A model generated the notes under the pieces. It was not told where the DNA came from. It was given only the letters and a program-made list of their open reading frames with translations, and did not search any database. From NCBI GenBank assembly GCA_050950785.1, contig JBMNIG010000012.1:1-64000 (forward strand): a stretch of DNA of 64,000 bases, read 5' to 3'. The stretch comes from JAAYOS01 sp050950785 (GTDB lineage Bacteria > Bacillota > Clostridia > Oscillospirales > JAAYOS01). Shown here one piece after another: positions 16,977 through 26,700 of this stretch (positions are counted from its first letter, which is position 1; every line of letters starts with the position of its first letter). The translations under genes were made by a program, and so were the position numbers.

Positions 16977-18230
16977 TCAATTCAGAAAGTTCTCATACAG
17001 TTCAAGCGCTTCGGCTTGAGCTTTCTCACGTACAGTATCTATTTCCTTGAAATTGCCAAGCAAAACATCTACTACTTTTCCGTCGATGGCGTTGTTTGAA
17101 ACCATATCCGTTAGCACTTGCTTTACCTCGGCGAATTCCATGCCCTTTCTATAGGGTCGATCCTCCGTTATGGCAGTAAAAATATCAGCAACTGCCATTA
17201 TACGTGATCCCAATGACAGGCTATCACCTGCAATGTGAAAGGGGTAGCCTGTTCCGTCTATTTTTTCGTGATGGTAAGAGGCCCATGTCGTTATTGTTTG
17301 GAGTTGTTTTACAGGCTCAAGCATGTGATAAGTGTAATAAGTGTGGGAACGAATTGTGTTGTATTCATCTTCGGTCAGTTTGTCTGACTTCTCTAATATA
17401 TCGCTGTTGATTGCTATCTTTCCTAAATCATGTAAATAGCCCGCAATGAGCATCATTTTACATTCGTATGGTGAAAACCCCATTATGCGGGCGAGTCTCT
17501 CTGCCGTTTTGGCTACTCCGGCTGAATGAAGGGCAGTGGATCTGCTTCTGAAGTCAATTATGTGTGAGAATATATACGCAAGATCAACGATATCGTCGAT
17601 TTCGGAAGTATGAATATCAAAAAGTCCGGGATTCGAAATCATTTTTATCGGCTCGCTTGAAACCAGGTCCAACCATATGTACTCTTTTGAGCCAAGCTCA
17701 CACAGCGCATCAACCAAGTTTGGCTCAAACTTTAGGCCAACCTGTTTTCTGATTACTGACAGCAACTTAGGTAGTTGCATGATTATATTTTGATCAGGTC
17801 GGATCAATGCACATGTGCAATCAACCAAGTGGATTAAATGACTCGCAAGATATACATCTTCACCATTAAAGGTTCGCCCTTCTCCATAGTTCCACGGAAG
17901 ATGATGATACTTGATAATATTTGCCGGTCCCTGCAGCGGCTTAAAGTCTTGTATCAGTTTTGCTCCCCTAAATCCATGATTGTTTACATTTACAGGCTCT
18001 GCCTCGATAAGCTCGAGCTTTTCCGCTGTTGAAAGCGCACCTATATCATGAAGTAGTCCCGCAAGATAGACATCCCTCTGCTGCTCAATCGGAAGGTCGA
18101 TCTGCTCCGCCAAACGATATGAAAGGTATGCAACCTGTTGGTGGTGATTTGAGAGCCTGGGAGATACAAGGTCTTGAGCTTTTGATATGCTCTCCAATAA
18201 ATCGTGTATATTGATCTGAAATTTTTCCAT
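16977..18230 (-). CDS. Dual HD / HD-GYP domain phosphohydrolase
   Basis: The 417-aa protein has two HD-type halves. The N-terminal half has LLHDIGALS and IIKYHHLPW; the C-terminal half has YLHDLGKIAI, ASYHHEKIDGTGYPF and MAVADIFTAITEDRPYRKGM, the HD-GYP signature with the HHExxDGxGYP element. HD-GYP proteins hydrolyse cyclic di-GMP (or cGAMP). There is no sensor or membrane segment, so it is cytoplasmic. No partner gene is evident nearby: the upstream side is an IS256 element, the downstream side the dead Fic gene. Confidence 0.85.
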   Translation of the reverse strand: MEKFQINIHDLLESISKAQDLVSPRLSNHHQQVAYLSYRLAEQIDLPIEQQRDVYLAGLLHDIGALSTAEKLELIEAEPVNVNNHGFRGAKLIQDFKPLQGPANIIKYHHLPWNYGEGRTFNGEDVYLASHLIHLVDCTCALIRPDQNIIMQLPKLLSVIRKQVGLKFEPNLVDALCELGSKEYIWLDLVSSEPIKMISNPGLFDIHTSEIDDIVDLAYIFSHIIDFRSRSTALHSAGVAKTAERLARIMGFSPYECKMMLIAGYLHDLGKIAINSDILEKSDKLTEDEYNTIRSHTYYTYHMLEPVKQLQTITTWASYHHEKIDGTGYPFHIAGDSLSLGSRIMAVADIFTAITEDRPYRKGMEFAEVKQVLTDMVSNNAIDGKVVDVLLGNFKEIDTVREKAQAEALELYENFLN

Positions 18231-18519
18231 GTGTGAAAACTTACCCTTCCTTAAATAGCTTGTGCAAACTAAGCATCGCCGTTATTTTTTCCTGATATAA
18301 TGCCGAGTCGGTCCTTTTGAAAACAACATCTTATGTATCAGCATGATTAGCGCAGGCCAACAACATCCCTTTTATGAATCATTGTGCACATTTATATCAC
18401 TTTTGAGAATGTTTTACTATATTGTGTCGTTATTAGTATTTTGTGGCCACAGTATATTATATTATGATCAATAATAATTATCAATATTAGGTTCGAGTGG
18501 TTTAAGTCAAGTCCAAATT
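18231..18519. other. AT-rich intergenic region between HD-GYP gene and IS256
   Basis: About 290 bp, strongly AT-rich toward 18420-18490. I see no convincing ORF, riboswitch consensus or repeat. It probably contains the promoter of the HD-GYP gene, whose -10-like TATAAT on the reverse strand cannot be placed with certainty. Confidence 0.3.
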
Positions 18520-20035
18520 AGTGTGTAAATTACCTCGGTCATCAAACGGTAGCTAATGAGACAATAGCCTAAGCGTTTATGCCGCGAAAGCTGTTGACGA
18601 TGAGTACATGGCATGTTAGGCTGTTGGCCGGGCATCACCATACTAGCGCAAGACTTCTCCTCAAAGATAAGGGGGATGGCCCTGATGCCTGAAAACATGC
18701 CATGGGAGGCTCATTGTCAACAGACCGTGGAATAAATGCGTCTTCTATGCAGCAGTGCTAGACTTTGATTCCTTATCCTGCACTTGATAGTACAGCTGCA
18801 TATCAAGGTATTTACGACCGGTCTGCCATTTCTCATGCTGCTCTATTAATAGAGCCCCCATGAGCCGGATGACGGATGCAGCATTGGGAAAGATTCTAAT
18901 GACTCGCTCTCGACGACGAATTTCCTCATTCAACCTTTCCACACCGTTTGTAGTACGAAGCCGTTTCCGATACTTCAGGGGCAACGCAAGAACAGCAGTA
19001 ATATCATCAAATGCTTCATCCAGGAGAGCTGTGGCTTTTGGTGCTTTGACTTCATATGTTTGGATAATGTGGTCTCTGATTTTACGAGCACTCTCAAGGT
19101 CAACAGCCTCATAAAGCTGGCGCAGCTCTTCCTTAATTTCCGTCTGTAATGCTTTAGGCGTATGATCCAGTATGTTCCTGGAAAAATGGGTTTGACAACG
19201 CTGCCAGCTAGCACCTTGAAAATGCTTTCTAACAGCATTAACCAGCCCTTTATGGTCATCAGAGGTAACCAGGCGAACATCCTTTAGCCCACGATCCTTG
19301 AGTGAAGAAAAGAACTCACCCCAACTGCTTTCTGATTCGCTGTTGGCTAATTGAAACCCGATGATTTCACGATAGCCATCTTCGTTAACGGCAATGGCGA
19401 TCAGCATACCTCTTGACTGTACACGTCCATTTTCCCGCACCTTTACATAGATGGCATCCACCATGAGAAAGGGATAATGGCTTTGCAGAGGCCTTGTACG
19501 GAATGCTTCTACTATTGGATCTAAGTTCTTACAAAGTTCTGAGATGGTCGATTTTGAAAACTTTTTTCCACATAGCTCTTCAGTAATTAGCTCAACCTTT
19601 CGAGTGGAAACACCATTGATGACCATCTCCATCATAGCCAGCACCAACGCTTGTTCACTGCGCTGGTATCGGGCAAAAAGCTCTGTAGAGAACTGTCCAT
19701 TGCGATGCCTGGGAACCCGTAATGTGAGTGTGCCAACTCGCGTAGTCATTTGTCTATCTCGAAACCCATTGCGGTATGCGGCTCTTTCTTCAGTGCGCTC
19801 ATAGGGTTCAGCACCTATTTGCTCTGTAGATTGAGCTAAAAGTATCTGGTTGAAGATTTCCTCCAACAATTTGGAGAATGCTTCATCCCTACCATTTGAT
19901 AAAAATAATCCGTGCAAAAGTTCTTCGGTTATAGTAATATTAAACTGAGCCATGGTTCATCCTCCTCGGTTTGGTATTTGTTTAGCAACTATATTTTACC
20001 GAGGTATGAGCTTTGGCTCAACTCCTTTTTACACC
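18520..20035 (-). mobile_element. IS256-family insertion sequence
   Basis: The element contains one intact minus-strand transposase. The ends share GTGTAAA near the tips (AGTGTGTAAATTACCTCGGT on the left; GGTGTAAAAAGG on the right in reverse) and ACCTCGGT further in. Exact boundaries and a target duplication could not be fixed by eye. Some 225 bp of non-coding sequence lies between the transposase stop and the left end. Confidence 0.75.
18745..19953 (-). CDS. IS256-family (Mutator-type) transposase
   Basis: The 402-aa protein matches the normal family length. Signatures are EPYERTEERAAYRNGFRDRQ, VDAIYVKVRENGRV (first Asp), LVTSDDHKGLVNAV (second Asp), CQTHFSRNILD and RTTNGVERLNEEIRRRERV (Glu). 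ATG follows GAGGAGGATG. No disruption is seen. Confidence 0.95.
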   Translation of the reverse strand: MAQFNITITEELLHGLFLSNGRDEAFSKLLEEIFNQILLAQSTEQIGAEPYERTEERAAYRNGFRDRQMTTRVGTLTLRVPRHRNGQFSTELFARYQRSEQALVLAMMEMVINGVSTRKVELITEELCGKKFSKSTISELCKNLDPIVEAFRTRPLQSHYPFLMVDAIYVKVRENGRVQSRGMLIAIAVNEDGYREIIGFQLANSESESSWGEFFSSLKDRGLKDVRLVTSDDHKGLVNAVRKHFQGASWQRCQTHFSRNILDHTPKALQTEIKEELRQLYEAVDLESARKIRDHIIQTYEVKAPKATALLDEAFDDITAVLALPLKYRKRLRTTNGVERLNEEIRRRERVIRIFPNAASVIRLMGALLIEQHEKWQTGRKYLDMQLYYQVQDKESKSSTAA

Positions 20036-20203
20036 ATTATATAGACTTAATCAGTGGTTTACCTTTCTATATAATTCCTCATCACTTATATGAAATTTTG
20101 AACATCCAGTCATTCATAAATAATTCTATTGGCATAAAAGCTAACACGCAGCAAAGAATAATATTCAGTCAGAAAGTATTAGGATGATATTGGAGGATCA
20201 CGG

Positions 20204-20632
20204 TTGGTCGGTATTTTATTTGCGTTGCTAGCTGGATTGCTAATGAGCGTTCAAGGTGTTTTTAACACACGTGTAATGGACTCATCAAATATGTGGGCTA
20301 CAAATAGCTGGGTACAACTAACAGCTTTTGTTGTAAGTATTGGTATGTGGTTCTTTACGGGCCGAGAGGACTTGCTGTCTGTTTTTAATGTCAGCAATAA
20401 ACTATATCTGTTTGGCGGTGTCATCGGCGCATTCATAACGTACACCGTTATTAAAAGTATATCGGGCTTAGGTCCCGCTTACGCGACAATGTTGATTTTA
20501 TTGGCACAACTTGTTGTATCCTGCCTAATTGAAGCGATTGGATTGTTCGGCACAGAGAAGGTATGCTTAGAATGGAGCAAACTGATAGGTGTGGTGCTGA
20601 TGATTGCAGGAATTATAGTTTTCCAAAGATGA
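20204..20632 (+). CDS. DMT-family (YdcZ/DUF606-type) membrane transporter
   Basis: The 142-aa protein starts at TTG, 7 nt after TTGGAGG. It has four or five transmembrane helices (ILFALLAGLLMSVQGVFN, VQLTAFVVSIGMWFF, FGGVIGAFITYTVIKSI, ATMLILLAQLVVSCLIEAI, GVVLMIAGIIVF) with the small-multidrug-like half-transporter length. Substrate is unknown. It is monocistronic, with a terminator at 20671-20712. Confidence 0.8.
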   Translation: MVGILFALLAGLLMSVQGVFNTRVMDSSNMWATNSWVQLTAFVVSIGMWFFTGREDLLSVFNVSNKLYLFGGVIGAFITYTVIKSISGLGPAYATMLILLAQLVVSCLIEAIGLFGTEKVCLEWSKLIGVVLMIAGIIVFQR

Positions 20633-20670
20633 ATCATATTAGTAGGTACACGCATGTAAAGGCATAAGTA

Positions 20671-20712
20671 AGAGGCCAGTGATTTCTTACAATCATAAAA
20701 TCACTGGTCTCT
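20671..20712 (+). terminator. Intrinsic terminator after the DMT gene
   Basis: AGAGGCCAGTGATTT pairs with AAATCACTGGTCTCT (one G-U) over a 12-nt loop, followed by ATTTTC. Confidence 0.8.
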
Positions 20713-20999
20713 ATTTTCATGTTAAATATTGATCCATTCAATATTATTCATATATGCATTGGTTCATTCGTACATTAACATCACTTCGCTAAAATCAGTA
20801 TCTTTCCATGCTTCCTATACTCGTTATTTGTAAACACCTCTGTGGGACCGGCAACAATGACCACCACCGTGCTACCCGGATGTATGTGCATCTTGTATAA
20901 TGTTGTTCCATATTATTGTAAAGTGATAAGCAAAACTGTATAATGATTATAGCATATTGAACCACAGCTTGAAAATTATTTTGTAAGGAGTTGGAAAAC

Positions 21000-21491
21000 G
21001 TGACAATTAAGGAATTGGGGCATATCGCTTTTAGATGCCAAGACTTGAACAAATCCATTGAGTTCTATCAGGATGTTTTAGGCTTTGAGAAAACATTCGA
21101 ACTTTACTACGGTGATCTCTTAGAAAGTATGAGAAAATCACGTGATATCGATGAAGCATTTCTTGAGCGTTTGGGAAAAATGCATGATAAAGTGTGGATT
21201 ACATATTTTAAGATGCCGTGCGGAACTTTTATAGAGTTGTTTGATGCCGAGGCCGCCACAAAGTTGAATATTCCGGGCAACGAACACTTCAATTACCAGC
21301 ATATGTCTTTTGTTGTGGAAGATATATTTGCAACTTGTGATGAACTCAAAAGCAAAGGCGTTCCCATAGATATTGAACCAAAAATGGGAGTCGAGCACAC
21401 CTGGCAGATGTGGACACACGACCCTGATGGCAACAAGATCGAGTTTATGCAATATACGGATAGGTCATTTCAAGTTGTAGGCCGTAATTAA
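21000..21491 (+). CDS. VOC-family (glyoxalase/dioxygenase-like) protein
   Basis: GTG at 21000 is preferred because AAGGAG lies 9 nt upstream; the TTG at 20991 would abut the ribosome site. The 163-aa protein has two beta-alpha-beta-beta-beta halves: LGHIAFRCQDLNKSIEFYQDVLGFEKT and YQHMSFVVEDIFATCDELKSKG, with HDPDGNKIEFMQY at the end. Candidate metal ligands are His near residue 8, Glu in FIELF, His in YQHM and Glu in KIEFM. The substrate cannot be deduced. Confidence 0.85.
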   Translation: MTIKELGHIAFRCQDLNKSIEFYQDVLGFEKTFELYYGDLLESMRKSRDIDEAFLERLGKMHDKVWITYFKMPCGTFIELFDAEAATKLNIPGNEHFNYQHMSFVVEDIFATCDELKSKGVPIDIEPKMGVEHTWQMWTHDPDGNKIEFMQYTDRSFQVVGRN

Positions 21492-21562
21492 GAATCTGTA
21501 CGAACTGAGGGGGCCTTTTAGAGATGTTGGGTGTTGCCATATAATTGTACATAAGAGCAAGG

Positions 21563-22204
21563 TTAAAACTCGCTTATCTTTGAAGATTTAACTGCATCCA
21601 GAAAATAATCAGGGGCTTTTGCAAACTGCAGCTTTTCAAAATCTCCCTTTGGCATAACCTTTTGTAGAATTGGCAGGCATTCCTCTAAATCATTTCGCCT
21701 ATGTCCGATTATCGGATCGGTTAATAAGGCAAAGCCAAAATCGGAGTACAGCTTTATTGCTCGATAGCTTTCCGGTTGAGTATGCAGAAAAACAGGATAG
21801 TCCTTATCTTCAATGTTGCTCATTACATTGGACAGCAATGCTCTGCCAATTCCTAAACCTTCATAACACTTCTTTACCTTGTACCAATGTATTGTTGTAA
21901 TTTCCCCATACGCCGGCCAAGCAAAGCAGGTTCCGATCGGGGTATCATTTTTGTCACAGACAAATAAGCACCTCTGATAAAACAGGTTTTCGTTATTTTT
22001 ATAGACGTTTTCAAAAAACTCTGTCATATAGCCCTTATTTTCCTGGGCAGTTGCTTCATCGTCAAACGGGAACGCTTTCCAAATGTCCAGTTCGTCTCGT
22101 CTGCAATTTCTGACACGATACTCCTCTGATAATGAGGAAAGAGCGCTTCTGTTCAACTCTCTACACATCATAAACAGATTTTTATCAGGTATATCATTAC
22201 TCAT
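21563..22204 (-). CDS. GNAT-family N-acetyltransferase
   Basis: The 213-aa protein carries the acetyl-CoA loop YEGLGIGRALLSNVM (motif A, Q/RxxGxG/A-like) after GTCFAWPAYGEITTIHWYKV. LHTQPESYRAIKLYSDFGF is the family's C-terminal motif. Substrate is unknown. It is monocistronic and convergent with the VOC gene. Confidence 0.82.
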   Translation of the reverse strand: MSNDIPDKNLFMMCRELNRSALSSLSEEYRVRNCRRDELDIWKAFPFDDEATAQENKGYMTEFFENVYKNNENLFYQRCLFVCDKNDTPIGTCFAWPAYGEITTIHWYKVKKCYEGLGIGRALLSNVMSNIEDKDYPVFLHTQPESYRAIKLYSDFGFALLTDPIIGHRRNDLEECLPILQKVMPKGDFEKLQFAKAPDYFLDAVKSSKISEF

Positions 22205-22393
22205 ATATTTTTTTCCCTGTTTTGTTCTCGCTACATGTCCGGTTAATCAATAATACCATATATTGTTTTTTACTTTATAGCGCGAGAGTGTGAATGCATT
22301 GCCAACAGCAAGTTACCCACACTCTCTTCTGTTTTGTTCTATGACTTTTGCAACCTGTTTAGCGTGTCGCAAATCACACACAAAATAATTTGG

Positions 22394-22582
22394 CTAAGCA
22401 AATACCTGAATTAAGCCCAGAGCTTTATTGACTTGGAATTTTACACCTTCATTTGTCGGGCAGAAAACATCTGCGATCCATCCGTCATTCAGCAGCTCAT
22501 AAAACAAATCCCCTAAGGTTCTTTCACAAAACCACCGATATAAAACACAATCATGTAAGCACTCTATTCGCCTGCTGTACAA
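22394..22582 (-). CDS. Small ORF overlapping the end of the reductase gene, doubtful
   Basis: A 62-codon frame overlaps the last 19 bases of the upstream reductase. The C-terminal part (GDLFYELLNDGWIADVFCPTNEGVKFQVNKALGLIQVFA) looks protein-like in composition, but there is no good ribosome site and no family I recognise. It may be the remnant of a longer gene. Confidence 0.25.
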   Translation of the reverse strand: MYSRRIECLHDCVLYRWFCERTLGDLFYELLNDGWIADVFCPTNEGVKFQVNKALGLIQVFA

Positions 22583-23214
22583 AGTCTGATTCCTAAATCA
22601 AAGGCCTTCTTGCAGTCTTCAGGAAATACTTCCTGCCGCCTTTTGGCCTTGGCTTCGGCATCGATTCCCGTCGTAACGTATTTAGAGTAATCATCAAACT
22701 GATATGTATCTGTTGCGAGTAAAGTTTCGGATGCTCCGAAAAATCTTTCAAGCAACTTCTTCATGCCATTGAAATTCTGGGCATACCCGATGCGCTCCAA
22801 ATATTCTTCCCTTACGTTCATCGTATAAATAAACCCGGTCTTTATTTTCCTATCAAACAGAGAAGTCCCTTTCCCGTCATACACAAGGTATTGGAACAGC
22901 AACCTCTCCAGAAAAGACCTCATCTCCCCCGTCACTTGCCCAAAGTAGATGGGCGAGCCGAAAATGAGCGCATCCGCCTGCTCGATCCTATTGAAAACGG
23001 GCTTCAAATCATCATTCACAGCACACCTACCGTAGCTTTTGCCACCCTTCAGCTTACAGGAAAAACAGCTTATACATCCCTTAAAGTTTAAGTCATAGAG
23101 GTGGATAAGCTCCGTTCCCGCGCCTCGCGAGGCTGCTCCTTCAAGAGCATTGTTCAACAAAGTTGCCGTGTTCCAGTTCTTTCTCGGACTTCCATTGAAT
23201 GCAATAACTTTCAT
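22564..23214 (-). CDS. Flavodoxin-fold NAD(P)H-dependent FMN reductase
   Basis: The 216-aa protein starts with the FMN-binding loop KVIAFNGSPRKNWNTATLLNNAL. It continues with GCISCFSCK, a two-cysteine motif common in iron-sulfur flavoproteins and multimeric flavodoxin II-type reductases, and FGSPIYFGQVTGEMRSFLERL, the second FMN contact. The third cysteine in YGRCAVNDD gives CxxCxxxxx...C spacing. It is probably a cytoplasmic reductase of quinones or aromatic substrates. ATG follows GGGAGGTATATC. Confidence 0.85.
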   Translation of the reverse strand: MKVIAFNGSPRKNWNTATLLNNALEGAASRGAGTELIHLYDLNFKGCISCFSCKLKGGKSYGRCAVNDDLKPVFNRIEQADALIFGSPIYFGQVTGEMRSFLERLLFQYLVYDGKGTSLFDRKIKTGFIYTMNVREEYLERIGYAQNFNGMKKLLERFFGASETLLATDTYQFDDYSKYVTTGIDAEAKAKRRQEVFPEDCKKAFDLGIRLCTAGE

Positions 23215-23368
23215 GATATACCTCCCGTATAATTGTTTTTATCATAAAATAATTATACTTTATCTACAAGTATAATGCCATATATAATATAATAGAATCG
23301 AAGAACCCTGGACACGGGGATGAGCACAAGGACAGATTCCTTGTCCAAACGTCGGAGGAGGTAAAACC

Positions 23369-23752
23369 ATGCAATTGGTTTTCTTGCGCCATATAGAAGC
23401 TTTGATGGGAGACCCGGCAAACGTTGCAGGACCTTATGAACTGCTTGGCACTATTCTTGTAGCACTTCAGTTTATTTTCACTTTCATGATATTGATAGGT
23501 AAATGGAAAATCGTTAAACTTGCATCTCCCTTTTTGGCCGCGATTTTTGGCGGAAGCGCATTCGTGGTTTACTACCTTAATCAGACTGCAGTTGGAAACA
23601 GCTTAGACTCTAAAGTATTATTTATCACGTTAGCAGGGCTAATTTACGGATTGGCTATCGGCTTTTGGCGTGTTCATAAGGAGCTTCAGTTTCAAAAGCT
23701 GCGCAAGACCGCTAAAGAAGCCGAAACACGTCGACATAGGAGCAATACATAG
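23369..23752 (+). CDS. Small integral membrane protein
   Basis: The 127-aa protein starts after GGAGGAGG. It has three predicted helices (ELLGTILVALQFIFTFMILIG, LASPFLAAIFGGSAFVVYYL, VLFITLAGLIYGLAIGFW) and a basic C-terminus (KLRKTAKEAETRRHRS). I recognise no family. It is flanked by its own upstream AT-rich promoter region and a 200-bp gap. Confidence 0.6.
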   Translation: MQLVFLRHIEALMGDPANVAGPYELLGTILVALQFIFTFMILIGKWKIVKLASPFLAAIFGGSAFVVYYLNQTAVGNSLDSKVLFITLAGLIYGLAIGFWRVHKELQFQKLRKTAKEAETRRHRSNT

Positions 23753-23964
23753 CGGTTTATGCACTAAACAAATGATCCCCAATTAGAGCTTACACGCATA
23801 TTAACTGAGTCAATATGGTATTAGAAACGAAACTTGAATAGCTTTTCGGCTTTGATAAGGATAGGAAAGAGCTAACAATACTCTGCAAATCTGCTTACAA
23901 ATATAGTGAAACGAACCCCAATGTGGTATAATGTGAGAAAATTCTTGAGGTTTTGGGTGGAAAA
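23753..23964. other. Intergenic region with promoter for the ABC operon
   Basis: It contains a TATAAT box in TGTGGTATAATGTG, about 40 bp before the ABC ATPase gene; no good -35 is visible. Nothing else is recognised. Confidence 0.4.
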
Positions 23965-24940
23965 ATGATTCAATTGCGGAACATAAACAAGACGTTCAAG
24001 GTGGCAAAGCGGAACGCGGGATTTGGCGAAGCGCTGAGGGCGTTGGTTAGAAAAGAATATACATATATACAGGCACTGAAAGATGTCACTTTTTCAATAA
24101 GCGATGGGGAGATGGTCGGATACATCGGTCCAAATGGCGCTGGAAAAAGCAGTACGATAAAGATAATGAGCGGTATATTAAATCCCGACAGTGGCGAATG
24201 CGTGATAAACGGGTTGACACCTTGGAAAAACCGGAAAGAGCATGTTCGCCATATCGGGGTTGTTTTCGGCCAGCGTTCACAGCTTTGGTGGGACGTGCCA
24301 GTAATCGATTCATTTGAGCTCATCCGAGATATTTATAGAGTTGATGGAGATAGTTACAAAAGGAATTTGGACGAGCTTATCGAGATGCTTGACCTTGCCG
24401 AAATCGTCAGAACACCTGCAAGGCAATTAAGTCTCGGACAGAGAATGCGCTGCGAAATAGCCGCTTCCCTATTGCACGATCCTAAGATCCTTTTTCTAGA
24501 TGAACCTACGATTGGACTAGATGCAGTATCAAAGATCGCCGTCAGGAATTTTATCAGGCGGATAAACAAAGAGAGAAAAACCACCGTTATCCTTACTACG
24601 CATGATATGCAGGACATTGAAGCCCTCACCGAAAGGATACTACTGATCGGCAAGGGCAGAATATTGCTTGACGGAAGTTTGTCCGAGCTCAAGAATCGAA
24701 ACTCCGAATACAGGACGATTACTCTGGAATATAGTTCCGGGGTTTTTGAAGAAATACCGGGTATAACTAAGCAGTCCCAAATTAACGGACATGCCGTTTT
24801 TTTGCGTTGACACGAATATTATTACAGTGTCGGATGCCATCGCCCAATTATCGAAAAATGCCGACATAACCGATATTTCCCTGGTCGGAGCGTCTGCAGA
24901 AGAAATGGTTGTATCTTTGTATGAGGAATTCAAAATATGA
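23965..24940 (+). pseudogene. ABC-2 exporter ATP-binding protein, frameshifted near its end
   Basis: ATG at 23965 follows GGTGG. Walker A GPNGAGKSS, Q-loop GQRSQLWWD, signature LSLGQRMR and Walker B ILFLDEPT are present, followed by the switch His (LTTHDM). A T7 run near 24797-24803 shifts the frame to an early stop at 24810. With T6 the protein would continue AVFCVDTNIITVSDAIAQLS... to TGA at 24940, which overlaps the next ATG (ATGA). It belongs to the family that works with two ABC2_membrane_6-type (PF06182) permeases. The truncated protein still contains the whole nucleotide-binding domain. Confidence 0.78.
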
Positions 24941-25739
24941 AGCAGTATTTATCTCTGTTCAGAATACGGTTCACTTACAGCCTTCAATATCGAGCGGCGG
25001 CTTATGCAGGTGTTGCTACACAGTTCTTTTGGGGCTTTATGGAGCTGCTACTGTTTCGAGCTTTCTACCGTTCGGGCAGCTCCGACTTCCCGATGGAGTT
25101 TTCTCAGCTGGCATCTTACATATGGCTTCAGCAGTCATTTCTCGCACTGTTTATGTTGTGGTTTTATGACTCCGAGATTTTTCAGTCCATCACCAGCGGA
25201 AATGTTGCATATGAACTGGCAAGGCGATGGACTTATATTCAATGTGGTTTACCAAAAACATTGCCACCAGATTGTCCCGTGCGGTTTTACGCTGTATCCC
25301 TATACTGCTTGTGGCAGCATTACTTCCAAAGCCATATGGGATATCGTTACCTTATGACATTGTAAGCTTCATGATGTTTGTTGTCACTGCGGTACTTGCA
25401 TTTTTCACTGTCGTAGCATTCTGTATGCTGGTGTATATTTCAACATTCTACACTCTATCCTCACTCGGTGTAAGAATAGTGGCAGCGTCACTTACTGAAT
25501 TTTTAGCAGGTGGTATCATCCCTCTCCCCTTTTTACCTGGTAGTATTCAGCGGGTAATTGGCCTTACTCCCTTTGCATCGATGCAAAACCTTCCATTTCG
25601 TATTTATAGTGGCAACATAGCCGGAACTGAGATGATAAAAGGGGTAGTGCTGCAAATATTCTGGCTTGTTGCTCTGGTTCTGATCGGTAAGCTATGGATG
25701 AACAGGGCTCTGAAAAGGGTTGTGATCCAAGGCGGCTAG
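24937..25739 (+). pseudogene. ABC-2 permease 1, frameshifted
   Basis: MKQYLSLFRIRFTYSLQYRA... runs in one frame to about 25225 (SGNVAYELAR). It continues in another frame as PMDLYSMWFTKNIATRLSRAVLR... to 25739. One C missing in AGGCGATG (expected AGGCCGATG) explains the shift. The six-helix layout and the LTPFASMQNLPFRIYSG motif near the end match the PF06182 permease family. If the shift is real the permease is dead. Confidence 0.78.
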
Positions 25740-25833
25740 GAAATCAGCGAGGTAAATGAATGTTAAGTAAGGACATGGTAAAAGGTTACGCAGGATACAG
25801 ATAAAAAGGTACAGCTAAGAAAGGACGGAAATC

Positions 25834-26606
25834 ATGCTATACGGCAAATATTTCTCCATCCTCCTCAAAAGTCAGATGCAGTATAAAACTTCGTTTTTTC
25901 TAACCGTTATCGGGCAGTTTCTGACCTCGTTCTCGGTATTTCTAAGCATCTACTTTATGTTTCAGCGTTTCAATCAGGTTGATGGATTTACATATACCGA
26001 GGTGCTCCTCTGCTTTGCCATAGTACTGATGGCCTTTTCTCTGTCTGAGTGCTTTGTACGCGGGTTTGACACCTTTTCTTCAATAATAAGTAACGGCGAG
26101 TTTGACAGAATGATGGTACGCCCTAGAAATCTTATCTTTCAAGTGCTTGCTACCAGGATCGAGTTTTCACGAATCGGAAGACTTGTGCAAGCCTTAATAG
26201 TATTTGCATACGCAATTCCAGCAAGCGGCATTAGCTGGACCCTGGACAAGGTAATTACCCTGCTTTTTATGTTGATTTCCGGTTTTGCAATGTTTTCCGA
26301 TTGTTCATAATCTACGCCTCATTTTGCTTTTTCACGATCGAGGGGCTTGAGTTCATGAATATTTTTACCGACGGAGGCCGCGAATTTGGCAGGTACCCAT
26401 TATCAATCTATGGCGAGGGCGTACTGAAATTTTTCACCTATGTAATTCCGACCGCTCTTTTTCAATACTACCCTTTCCTATACTTGATCGGCCGAAGCGA
26501 CAATTTGTTATATATGTTCCTTCCGCTTGCAGGCCTCCTATTTCTCATCCCATGCTACTGCTTCTGGCGGTTCGGACTTCGGCACTATAAATCTACAGGT
26601 TCATAA
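25834..26606 (+). pseudogene. ABC-2 permease 2, frameshifted
   Basis: It begins MLYGKYFSILLKSQMQYKTSFFLTVIGQ after AAAGGACGG, breaks near 26298 (AMFS / FIIYASFCFF), and ends at 26606. Restoring one G (TCCGGATTG) joins the frames. The NGEFDRMMVRP, FFTIEGLEFMNIFTDGGREFG and ALFQYYPFLYLIG motifs are typical for the second permease of these exporters. It lies 94 bp after permease 1. Confidence 0.78.
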
Positions 26607-26700
26607 AATTATTCGATCAAATCCGATTTCACCCGACAACCGCAATATGAGTTGAAACATCATAGAAACACTGTTTGCTAAGATAGATCAATGATAATGA

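Noticed and set aside
16811..17050. Plus-strand ORF of 79 codons near the Fic remnant
   Set aside because: It runs antisense to the Fic pseudogene and HD-GYP 3' end, without a ribosome site.
18231..18519. Possible c-di-GMP riboswitch before the HD-GYP gene
   Set aside because: I found no GEMM-type consensus in the region.
20795..21058. Minus-strand ORF before the VOC gene
   Set aside because: It overlaps the VOC gene start and promoter, with no family or ribosome site.
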